Assembly: GCA_023459755.1 (NCBI GenBank)
Contig: JAEWSS010000274.1
Location: forward strand, 1 to 6,012
Reading direction: 5' to 3'
Length of the DNA: 6,012 bases
Source: Verrucomicrobiota bacterium
GTDB lineage: Bacteria; Verrucomicrobiota; Lentisphaeria; Victivallales; Victivallaceae
In this document: positions 1 to 5,835 of the stretch, one piece after another
Layout of the letters: the number at the start of each line of letters is the position of its first letter
Numbering within the stretch: position 1 is the stretch's first letter
Translations under genes and position numbers: made by a program
The notes under the pieces: model-generated
Databases searched by the model: none
Told to the model about the DNA's origin: nothing
What the model saw: only the letters and a program-made list of their open reading frames with translations

Positions 1-1
1 A

Positions 2-211
2 TACGCCGCGGCTCAAGCCGGAATCGCCAAAACCATCCACCCGCACACCCTGCGCCACAGCTTCGCCACCCATCTGCTGGCCAACGGCGCCGATCTGCGG
101 GTGATTCAGGAGCTGCTAGGGCACTCCGATATTGCCACCACTGAAATATACACCCACGTCGATACCGGCGGGCTGTTGGCGACCCATCACAAATTCCACC
201 CGCGAAGCTGA
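2..211 (+). CDS. xerD: Tyrosine recombinase XerD-like, C-terminal fragment (5' end outside window)
   Basis: The last 69 residues of a tyrosine recombinase are present, open at the left edge and ending in TGA at 209-211. Within the fragment the catalytic set is visible: H15 and R18 in HTLRH, H41 in LGHSD, and the nucleophile Y50 in IYTHV. The spacing between them (3, 23 and 9 residues) equals that of E. coli XerD H244/R247/H270/Y279. The C-terminal tail ([13 protein letters not shown]) also resembles the XerD ending (LRQLHQQHHPRA), which favours XerD over XerC or a phage integrase. XerD-type enzymes act in the cytoplasm, usually with XerC, to resolve chromosome dimers at dif near FtsK; that role is inferred from family. 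No dif-like or att-like site was recognised here. The aldo/keto reductase gene starts 19 nt downstream on the same strand. Confidence 0.93.
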   Translation, partial: YAAAQAGIAKTIHPHTLRHSFATHLLANGADLRVIQELLGHSDIATTEIYTHVDTGGLLATHHKFHPRS

Positions 212-218
212 AAAACAC

Positions 219-225
219 AAGGAGG
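219..225 (+). promoter_or_regulatory. Shine-Dalgarno site for the aldo/keto reductase
   Basis: A full AAGGAGG lies 5 nt before the ATG at 231. It decides the start: the open frame extends upstream to an ATG at 132, but that extension overlaps the recombinase coding region and has no comparable ribosome site. Confidence 0.85.
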
Positions 226-230
226 ACACC

Positions 231-1277
231 ATGTATCAAGCAAATGAAAGCCGTTACGACTCGATGCAATACCGCCGCTGCGGAACCGACTCCGGGCTGA
301 AACTTTCCGCCGTCTCGCTCGGCATGTGGCACAACTTCGGCAGCGTGGACGATTTTGAAAACGCCCGCGCGATGGCGCGCACCGCGTTCGATGCCGGCAT
401 CACCAATTTCGACCTTGCCAACAACTACGGCCCCGAACCCGGCTCGGCGGAAACCACTTTCGGAAAAATCCTGGCCGACGATTTCAAACCGTACCGCGAC
501 CAGATCACCGTCAGCAGCAAGGCCGGCTACCTGATGTGGCCGGGTCCGTTCGGCGACGGCGGTTCACGCAAGTACCTGATCGCCAGCTGCGACGCCAGTC
601 TTAAACGGCTCGGACTCGACTATGTGGACATTTTCTACCACCACCGTCCCGACCCGGAAACCCCGGTTGAGGAATCAATGCTCGCCCTCGCCCAGATCGT
701 CCGCAGCGGACGCGCCATTTACGCCGGCATCTCAAATTATCCGCCGGAGGCCGCGATCAAAGCACTGAACATACTTCGAGAGGAACGCATCCCCTGCGTG
801 CTCGATCAGGTGCCGTTCAACATTCTCGACCGCCGCTACGAGGAAAACGGCCTGCTTCCGCTGCTGGCGGAACAGGGAATCGGCGGCATCATCTTTTCGC
901 CGCTCGCACAGGGAGTGCTGACCGACCGCTATCGCAACGGCGTTCCGGACGATTCCCGCGCCGCCCGCAACGACGTTTTTTTCCATGACGCTACTCCGGA
1001 AGTCAAAAGCTGGGTGTTCAACTCCTCGAAAGTCACGCCGAAGCTGATTGAAACCACCGCAAAACTGCGCGACATCGCGGAAAAACGCGGGCAGACACTC
1101 GCGCAAATGGCGATCGCCTGGGTGCTCAGCCGTCCCGGAGTCACCAGCGCGCTGATCGGCGCCAGCCGTCCGGCGCATATCACCGACATTGTACAGTGTC
1201 TGGGCGACACCTCTTTTTCGCCGTTGGAAAATGAACTGATCGACGCGATTTACGATAACTGGAAGACTGCAAACTAA
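231..1277 (+). CDS. yghZ: Aldo/keto reductase, YghZ / L-glyceraldehyde-3-phosphate reductase type (AKR14 family)
   Basis: A 348-residue NADPH-dependent (alpha/beta)8-barrel oxidoreductase, close to the 346 residues of E. coli YghZ. It follows YghZ along its whole length: MQYRRCG near the start, SLGMWHNFG (29-37), FDLANNYGPEPGSAE (60-74), SSKAGYLMWPGPFGDGGSRKYL (95-116), YVDIFYHHR (131-139) and the cofactor-binding IGASR (309-313). The catalytic tetrad reads D61, Y66, K97 and H138, so the enzyme should be active. E. coli YghZ reduces L-glyceraldehyde 3-phosphate and also handles methylglyoxal, so a cytosolic carbonyl or triose-phosphate detoxification role is inferred; the substrate is not proved by sequence. 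The start at 231 is chosen for its strong Shine-Dalgarno and because homology begins there. It sits between the recombinase (19 nt gap) and the RNB exoribonuclease (27 nt gap), probably in one transcript. No functional tie to either neighbour is evident. Confidence 0.93.
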   Translation: MYQANESRYDSMQYRRCGTDSGLKLSAVSLGMWHNFGSVDDFENARAMARTAFDAGITNFDLANNYGPEPGSAETTFGKILADDFKPYRDQITVSSKAGYLMWPGPFGDGGSRKYLIASCDASLKRLGLDYVDIFYHHRPDPETPVEESMLALAQIVRSGRAIYAGISNYPPEAAIKALNILREERIPCVLDQVPFNILDRRYEENGLLPLLAEQGIGGIIFSPLAQGVLTDRYRNGVPDDSRAARNDVFFHDATPEVKSWVFNSSKVTPKLIETTAKLRDIAEKRGQTLAQMAIAWVLSRPGVTSALIGASRPAHITDIVQCLGDTSFSPLENELIDAIYDNWKTAN

Positions 1278-1288
1278 ACAAACAATTC

Positions 1289-1295
1289 AGGAAAG
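1289..1295 (+). promoter_or_regulatory. Probable ribosome binding site of the RNB exoribonuclease
   Basis: AGGAAAG lies 9 nt upstream of the ATG at 1305, inside the 27-nt gap after the reductase stop codon. It is a moderate match to the anti-Shine-Dalgarno. No promoter-like sequence is seen in the gap, which supports read-through from upstream. Confidence 0.5.
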
Positions 1296-1304
1296 AACTT
1301 TCTT

Positions 1305-3125
1305 ATGCCGATTTTCTCCGCCGGAGGCGTGGTGACCTACAAAACCCGCCCGGCCGTAATAACCGCCGTCGCCGCCGACAAAATTGAGATCAGAACCGCA
1401 TCGGGAGATGCCAAAAGCGTCCGCCCCAAGGATGTGGAGTTTCTGCACCGCGGCGACGGAACTCCCGCTCTGCCCGCAAACCAGCCGGACATGCCCGACC
1501 GCGGCGAACTCGCCGACCTGATGGAAGATGAGACTTTCTCTTTTTCCGACTTCACCGACCTCGCTTTCGGCGCCGACACCAAGGCCAATGCCTGCGCCGC
1601 CTACGAACTGCTGAGTGAAAATCTCTATTTCACCGGCAGCGTAAAAGACGGTGTAAAAGTGCGCGACAAACGGGAACTCGAAGCCATGCTGGAAAAGCTG
1701 TCGGAAAAAGAAGCGGCGCAGAAACAGCGCGCCGACTTTCTCGACCGCGTCCGCAACAACGCCCTGCTCCCGGATGACGCGCCTTTTCTGCGCGACGTTG
1801 AAATGGTCGCCCTCGGCGACACCGCAAACAGTAAAACCATGCGCGAACTCGATATCGAGGCGACTCCGGAAAAGGCTCAGCACCTGCTGCTGCGCGTCGG
1901 ATACTGGAACGATTTCACCAACCCGTGGCCGCACCGCTTCGGAGTGGAACCGGACAACCCGGAACTGGAGCTTCCGCCAACCCCGGACGAACCGCGCACC
2001 GATCTGACCCCGCTTGTCGCATTCGCCATCGACGACGCCGACAGCCATGACCCGGACGACGCCATATCATTCGCCGACGGTCTGCTCTACGTCCATGTCG
2101 CCGACCCCGCCGCGGCGGTCGTCTCCGGCTCCGAACTCGACCGCGTTGCCGCCGGGCGCGGCAGCAATCTTTATATTCCGGAAACCACTTCGCACATGCT
2201 GCCGGAAGCGGCGACCGCCAGATTCGGCCTGGGGCTGAACCCCGAGTCGCCGGCCATCACCTTCGCAATCCGGATCGACGACGACGGCGAAGCCTCGCTT
2301 GAAAAAATGATGCTCTCCACCGTCCGGGTCACCCGCCTCACCTACGAAAACGCCGCGGAACACTGGGACGCCGCGCCGCTGGCCGACATCCGTCTGCTGC
2401 TCGACCGCTTCAAGAGACGCCGTGCCGCCGACGGCGCATTGTTCATTCAGCTTCCGGAAGTAAAAATTAAAGTCCGCGGCGAAGAGATCGAATTCACCCC
2501 GGTGCCGATCACTCCGGTGCGCGAACTGGTAGCCAACTCCATGCTCGCCGCCGGAAGCGCAGTGGCAAAATACGCGCTGGAACACGATATTCCTCTGCCG
2601 TTCGTGGTTCAGCCGCCGCCGGAAACCGACGAACGCGGCGACTCCCTGCCCGCCATGTTCAAACTCCGCCGCAACTGTCTGGCCAGCTCGATGAACACCA
2701 CCGGCGGTCTGCATGCCGGACTGGGACTTTCCCCCTATGTCCGCGTCACCAGTCCGCTCCGGCGGTACTGCGATCTGCTGGCTCACCAGCAGCTGCGCCG
2801 CGTGATCAAAAATGAGCCGCCGTTCGATTTCGAATACATGGACGAACGCATCGCCGCCTCGCTCGAAGGTTCCGAGGCGCGCCGGAAACTCGAACGCCAG
2901 TGCAATGAATTCTGGACGCTGGTCTATCTGAAACGCCACCCGGAAAGCGAATTTGAAGCCGTACTGGTCTTTGAAGAAGGCGACCGCCGCATCTTCCTGA
3001 TCCCGGAACTCGCCTACGAGTACAAGACCCGTTACGCCGGCAAGGTTAAACTCGGCCAGACCGCCACCTTGAAACTGATCGCCGCCGATCCCGCCGCACT
3101 GACCGCCCGGTTCAATCTGGTTTAG
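1305..3125 (+). CDS. RNase II/RNase R family 3'-5' exoribonuclease (RNB domain) with atypical N-terminus
   Basis: A 606-residue protein of the RNB family, which degrades single-stranded RNA processively from the 3' end in the cytoplasm. The catalytic domain spans about 238-500. The metal-binding motif AIDDADSHDPDDAIS holds D243, D249, D251 and D252, with the spacing of E. coli RNase II D201/D207/D209/D210. Y290 in NLYIPETTSHMLP fits the base-stacking Tyr253, and R486 in VTSPLRRYCDLLAHQQL fits Arg500. All key residues are kept, so it should be active. The first 235 residues lack recognisable paired cold-shock domains. Residues 1-50 look like a small beta-barrel, and a charged helical stretch at 114-152 resembles a winged-helix region, as reported for Deinococcus RNase II and organellar or cyanobacterial RNB proteins. 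Residues 548-606 fit a short C-terminal S1-like fold. There is no basic tail as in RNase R. I give no symbol because rnb and rnr cannot be separated here. Confidence 0.9.
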   Translation: MPIFSAGGVVTYKTRPAVITAVAADKIEIRTASGDAKSVRPKDVEFLHRGDGTPALPANQPDMPDRGELADLMEDETFSFSDFTDLAFGADTKANACAAYELLSENLYFTGSVKDGVKVRDKRELEAMLEKLSEKEAAQKQRADFLDRVRNNALLPDDAPFLRDVEMVALGDTANSKTMRELDIEATPEKAQHLLLRVGYWNDFTNPWPHRFGVEPDNPELELPPTPDEPRTDLTPLVAFAIDDADSHDPDDAISFADGLLYVHVADPAAAVVSGSELDRVAAGRGSNLYIPETTSHMLPEAATARFGLGLNPESPAITFAIRIDDDGEASLEKMMLSTVRVTRLTYENAAEHWDAAPLADIRLLLDRFKRRRAADGALFIQLPEVKIKVRGEEIEFTPVPITPVRELVANSMLAAGSAVAKYALEHDIPLPFVVQPPPETDERGDSLPAMFKLRRNCLASSMNTTGGLHAGLGLSPYVRVTSPLRRYCDLLAHQQLRRVIKNEPPFDFEYMDERIAASLEGSEARRKLERQCNEFWTLVYLKRHPESEFEAVLVFEEGDRRIFLIPELAYEYKTRYAGKVKLGQTATLKLIAADPAALTARFNLV

Positions 3126-3143
3126 CTCCGGCCAAACAAACCG

Positions 3144-3170
3144 TCCGCACCGGATTCAATCCGGTGCGGA
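3144..3170. terminator. Hairpin between convergent genes, probable transcription terminator
   Basis: A perfect 12-bp GC-rich inverted repeat (TCCGCACCGGAT / ATCCGGTGCGGA) closes on a 3-nt loop (TCA). It sits 18 nt after the exoribonuclease stop and 33 nt after the serpin stop on the other strand. Neither side has a clean U-run. On the minus strand the stem is followed by a T-rich stretch (CGGTTTGTTTGG), so it suits the serpin operon better; on the plus strand the following bases are mixed. A bidirectional or Rho-assisted role is possible. Confidence 0.65.
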
Positions 3171-3203
3171 TGCCGACAGTGGAAGCGCGCGGCGGCGGAA
3201 TAT

Positions 3204-4466
3204 TTATTGGCCGATTCCGGCAAACCAGCCGGCAAACAGTATTGTCCGGTCTGCCTTGTCGTACAAAAACCACAGGAACGGCCGGTCGGCAGTGAACGAT
3301 TTTTCCGGCAAAGGCGGCGGCATACTCATTGCGCTGACCATGCCGCCGGTAACGCTGGCCGCCTCAACACCGGTCAACCCGAAGTCAAAATAATTTTTCT
3401 GCCGGATCATGCCGATCTCCAGCGGCAGACGCGACTCGGCCATCGGCACAAGGCAGCCGAAGTCGGTCATGCCGAGCCGCCGCAGCATCGCCAGGCAGTC
3501 CACCGTATTCTCCACCTTGAACCGGGGAACCGTCGCCGTAACCATGCAGGGCTGCGCCGCCATACCGAGCTGGGTAAATTCCCCGCCGTTCAATTCCCCG
3601 ATCAAAGCGTCGGCCGTCATCGCCGTCCTGGGCAGAACCAGAACGCAGACAAGCGGCGAACCGGTAAAATCAAGTTCGAGATAACTCCATGCGTCGTTTT
3701 CAGCATATTGGCGCCGCGCCCGCCCGGTCATGAACGGAATGTTCACCGCCGCGCCGCCGGGAACGGCGGCAAACGACCGCTCGCCGCAGTCTTCAAACGG
3801 AACCGTCCAGCCGTCCCGGAAATAAAGCGATGAAATAAAGATTGCAAACGACAATTCGCTGATGTCGTCCGGAGTGACGATCGAGTCGATCAGTCCGCGC
3901 GTGGCGGAGCGGCACCAGCCGTTGATCCGCTCGCACGATCCGGAAACATCGGAGAAGTCGACCGGCGCCACCTCCACCTCCGGCCAACCGGCCAGAAGTT
4001 TCAGGAAATCCGGACGGAATTTAGCACGTTCGCCGTCGGCCATCACCGCCGCCGCAAACGCCAGACTGCCGCGACAGCGTTCCAGCAAATCGCGATCGGC
4101 TCCGGCCACCGCCGCAATCGCCTTGGCCGGATCGCCGGAAAAATTGAATGTCGCGGCCAGCTGCTCATGCGTCGCCCCGCCGGAACCGCCGTAGATCATC
4201 GCCATGTTCTGCACCAGCGTCAGCGGCGACACACAACCGGACGGCGCACTGTGTTCGGTCGCCTTGAGCATCCGCAGCGCCAAATCAATCCCGGCGGACG
4301 GCACGGCGACCGGCGTCGAATTCAACCCGGCGCCGCCGACTCCGCAATCCTTTTCAACCGCGTCAAGTTCCGGCGCGTTGCCGGGCAGAAGCCGCACAAC
4401 CGCGACCGCCGCGGCGACAACCGCCGCCATCGCGCCGAACCAGCAAAGTTTACGATGCTTGTTCAT
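3204..4466 (-). CDS. Exported or membrane-anchored serpin (serine protease inhibitor, Met-Ser reactive site)
   Basis: A 420-residue serpin, typical core length plus about 55 N-terminal residues. Residues 1-25 form a basic start (NKHRK) and an Ala/Val-rich hydrophobic segment (about 7-24): a Sec signal or an uncleaved anchor, so it probably acts outside the cytoplasm. Family landmarks occur in order: VSPLTLVQNMAMIYGGSGGAT (79-99), INGWCRSATRGLIDSIV (181-197), SLYFRDGWTVPF (213-224), YLELDFTGSPLVCVLVLP (262-279), VPRFKVENTVDCLAMLRRLGM (313-333) and DRPFLWFLYDKADRTILFAG (394-413). The hinge GVEAASVTGG (366-375) starts at P15, placing Met380-Ser381 at P1-P1', as in alpha-1-antitrypsin. The hinge has small residues and an uncharged P14 (Val), which favours an inhibitory serpin that traps its protease covalently. 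Oddities are P17 Leu rather than Glu and 11 cysteines. Its ATG directly abuts the nucleotidase stop, so translation is probably coupled. Family assignment is firm; the target protease is inferred. Confidence 0.94.
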   Translation of the reverse strand: MNKHRKLCWFGAMAAVVAAAVAVVRLLPGNAPELDAVEKDCGVGGAGLNSTPVAVPSAGIDLALRMLKATEHSAPSGCVSPLTLVQNMAMIYGGSGGATHEQLAATFNFSGDPAKAIAAVAGADRDLLERCRGSLAFAAAVMADGERAKFRPDFLKLLAGWPEVEVAPVDFSDVSGSCERINGWCRSATRGLIDSIVTPDDISELSFAIFISSLYFRDGWTVPFEDCGERSFAAVPGGAAVNIPFMTGRARRQYAENDAWSYLELDFTGSPLVCVLVLPRTAMTADALIGELNGGEFTQLGMAAQPCMVTATVPRFKVENTVDCLAMLRRLGMTDFGCLVPMAESRLPLEIGMIRQKNYFDFGLTGVEAASVTGGMVSAMSMPPPLPEKSFTADRPFLWFLYDKADRTILFAGWFAGIGQ

Positions 4467-5414
4467 TTACTCTTTCCCGCCTTCGTTGTCTCTGTTTTTT
4501 ATCCCGAACGGCACATGCACCGACGGTGTGTAACGGCTCGACGCGTCCAGATGCGGATGCCGTTGATCGTCAAAGAAAATATGCGGCCGCAGTATTTCCA
4601 GCACCCGCCCCTTGTCCACACCGCCGAGGAAAAAAGCCTCGTCCACGACAATGTTCCAGCCGCGCAGAGTGGTCGCCACCCGACGGTGCGCCGGCGCGCT
4701 CCGGGCGGTGACAATTGCGGTGCGCAGATAACGCCGATATTTGGAGTCGGACTTTTCCCGTTCGTCCTCAAGTTCCCGCAGACGGCCGAGATTGCGGAAA
4801 AATCCGGCAATCGGCCCCGGCGGCATCGGGATCGCACCGTTGGCCTTCTCGCTGGCGTGAAAAGCGGACAACCCGTCACGGGCGTTTACCACCTCGGCAG
4901 AATCGTCCGCCAGCACGCCGTCGAAGTCGAACGCCACCCGCAGACCGTAGTCGTCCGGTTCGTCGTCGGACGCGGACTCCACCACCTGCCCGGCCGCCAG
5001 TCCTGCCTCAACCGCCCGGCGAACGTCATCCGGATTGCCGGACAGAAACAGACTGACATTGTAGGCCGGAATATATTTGAACGGCGAATCCCCGGTGGTG
5101 AAGGCCGCCCGGCTGATGTTCAGCCCATAATGTTCGATTGAATTGAAGACGCGCATCCCGGTATCCGGGTCGTTGTGCGAGAGCAGAACCACCTCAACCG
5201 GGTCCAGCTCGGGAAACATTTTATTGAACCCGAGCAAACGCTCCACAAACGGGAACGCCACGCCGCGGCCGCACGGCTCGTCCTGATGCTTCCGCTGATA
5301 TTCGCGGTAGGCGGCCAACCCGTTGAGCCGGAACACCGCGTCGGCGCCGGCCAGATCGAACAGCGCGCTCGACGCCACGCCGACCACCAGTTTTTCTTCG
5401 ATCGGAAACGCCAT
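4467..5414 (-). CDS. 5'-nucleotidase, cytosolic cN-I-like family (Pfam 5-nucleotidase)
   Basis: A 315-residue protein of the HAD-related 5'-nucleotidase family that includes mammalian cytosolic nucleotidase I, which hydrolyses AMP and other (deoxy)nucleoside monophosphates. Family features run throughout: KLVVGVASSALFDL (8-21), AYREYQRKHQDEP (35-47), GVAFPFVERLL (51-61), VVLLSHNDPDTGMRVFNSIEHYGL (75-98), SRAAFTTGDSP (101-111) and SLFLSGNPDDV (121-131). HAD-type motifs follow: VAFDFDGVLADDSAE (160-174), IVTARSAPAHRR (234-245), FFLGGVDKG (261-269, likely lysine K268) and FFDDQ (280-284). No signal peptide is seen, so it is cytosolic. The start is the ATG 4 nt past the glutaredoxin stop, where family homology begins. 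An in-frame TTG at 5444 would add ten residues overlapping the glutaredoxin and is less likely. Its role, inferred, is nucleotide pool turnover; substrate preference cannot be read here. Confidence 0.92.
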   Translation of the reverse strand: MAFPIEEKLVVGVASSALFDLAGADAVFRLNGLAAYREYQRKHQDEPCGRGVAFPFVERLLGFNKMFPELDPVEVVLLSHNDPDTGMRVFNSIEHYGLNISRAAFTTGDSPFKYIPAYNVSLFLSGNPDDVRRAVEAGLAAGQVVESASDDEPDDYGLRVAFDFDGVLADDSAEVVNARDGLSAFHASEKANGAIPMPPGPIAGFFRNLGRLRELEDEREKSDSKYRRYLRTAIVTARSAPAHRRVATTLRGWNIVVDEAFFLGGVDKGRVLEILRPHIFFDDQRHPHLDASSRYTPSVHVPFGIKNRDNEGGKE

Positions 5415-5418
5415 TTTA

Positions 5419-5679
5419 TCAAGCCATCGGCACTCCGAGCACAATCAGGTCGCGCCGGAATTTATCGGCGTCAAACACCTCGCCGGGCCGCCACTTGCCG
5501 TTGTATTCCAACGTCGGCACAACCCAGTCGTCACCGCCGTTGATCCGGGTAATCAGATTGACCACCTCAAGCGGCTGATCGTCCATCTCGTAATATTCAA
5601 ACGGGATGTTGTTTTTTTTCAGCCATTCCACCGCCTGCAGGCAGTGCGGACACGCATACCAGCCGTAGACCTTCAGCAT
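5419..5679 (-). CDS. Small glutaredoxin / NrdH-like thiol-disulfide oxidoreductase
   Basis: An 86-residue single-domain thioredoxin-fold protein, the normal size for a bacterial glutaredoxin. The dithiol active site is CPHC (C10-C13), at the expected place after the first beta-strand (LKVYGWYAC). The cis-proline motif VVP-T has P55, and YNG then the C-terminal helix FDADKFRRDLIVLG complete the fold. The CPxC centre permits dithiol exchange with glutathione- or thioredoxin-reductase-type partners; which one serves here is not visible. Likely roles are cytosolic disulfide reduction or electron supply to ribonucleotide reductase (inferred). The start at 5679 is fixed by a perfect Shine-Dalgarno and by homology; upstream ATG (5706) and TTG (5715) frames add residues without family support. 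It is the first gene of the operon with the 5'-nucleotidase (4-nt gap) and the serpin. Confidence 0.9.
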   Translation of the reverse strand: MLKVYGWYACPHCLQAVEWLKKNNIPFEYYEMDDQPLEVVNLITRINGGDDWVVPTLEYNGKWRPGEVFDADKFRRDLIVLGVPMA

Positions 5680-5688
5680 TTTCCCGAC

Positions 5689-5695
5689 CCTCCTT
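5689..5695 (-). promoter_or_regulatory. Shine-Dalgarno site for the glutaredoxin
   Basis: AAGGAGG on the minus strand lies 9 nt upstream of the ATG at 5679. It selects this start over the longer frames that begin at 5706 or 5715, since the site would lie inside them. Confidence 0.85.
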
Positions 5696-5792
5696 GAACA
5701 GGGCATTAACGACAACGGCGCGACGACGAAAAAATCCCTTTTTTCCGCACATTATCCGCACCGCCATTGCATTTTTCCACTTTACACCACAT

Positions 5793-5820
5793 ATTATAGC
5801 ACGAAATCCACCGTTTAAAA
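5793..5820 (-). promoter_or_regulatory. Extended -10 promoter of the glutaredoxin-nucleotidase-serpin operon
   Basis: On the minus strand TATAAT (5798-5793) is a perfect consensus -10 box, preceded by TGC, giving the extended TGn-TATAAT form. A weak -35 candidate, TTTTAA (5820-5815), sits 16 nt upstream, and the extended -10 can compensate for it. Transcription would begin near 5786, leaving a leader of about 107 nt before the glutaredoxin ATG. No other promoter-like site was noticed inside the tightly packed operon, so this should drive all three genes. Confidence 0.65.
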
Positions 5821-5835
5821 CCCGGACCGGAAAAT

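Larger units (their letters stand above)
5680..5835. other. Divergent intergenic region, AT-rich, with small repeats
   Basis: This 156-bp gap separates the minus-strand glutaredoxin from the plus-strand hydrolase-like gene and is visibly more AT-rich than its surroundings. Besides the minus-strand promoter and Shine-Dalgarno it holds a weak plus-strand promoter candidate: TTGCAT at 5767 and TATTAT at 5792, with a long 19-nt spacer and a -10 overlapping that of the other strand. It also has an A6-TCCC-T6 tract (5729-5744) and a direct repeat TCCGCAC at 5744 and 5755, 11 bp apart. I see no terminator or known riboswitch. Confidence 0.5.

Noticed and set aside
1..211. Recombinase fragment as a sign of a phage or genomic island
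   Set aside because: Catalytic spacing and C-terminal tail match housekeeping XerD, and no attachment site, repeat or phage gene is nearby.
132..230. Upstream extension of the aldo/keto reductase frame to an ATG at 132
   Set aside because: It overlaps the recombinase coding region, has no good ribosome site, and its residues do not match the YghZ family; the ATG at 231 has a perfect Shine-Dalgarno.
1287..2939. Two long minus-strand open frames (1287-2048 and 2067-2939) opposite the exoribonuclease
   Set aside because: They are antisense shadows of a GC-rich gene with clear RNB motifs; their translations show no recognisable family or structure.
4167..5141. A 324-residue plus-strand open frame across the serpin and nucleotidase
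   Set aside because: It spans the junction of two well-supported minus-strand genes and its Arg/His/Pro-rich translation is typical of a GC-driven antisense frame.
5415..5444. TTG at 5444 as start of the 5'-nucleotidase
   Set aside because: It would add ten residues (two Cys included) overlapping the glutaredoxin end; family homology begins at the ATG at 5414.
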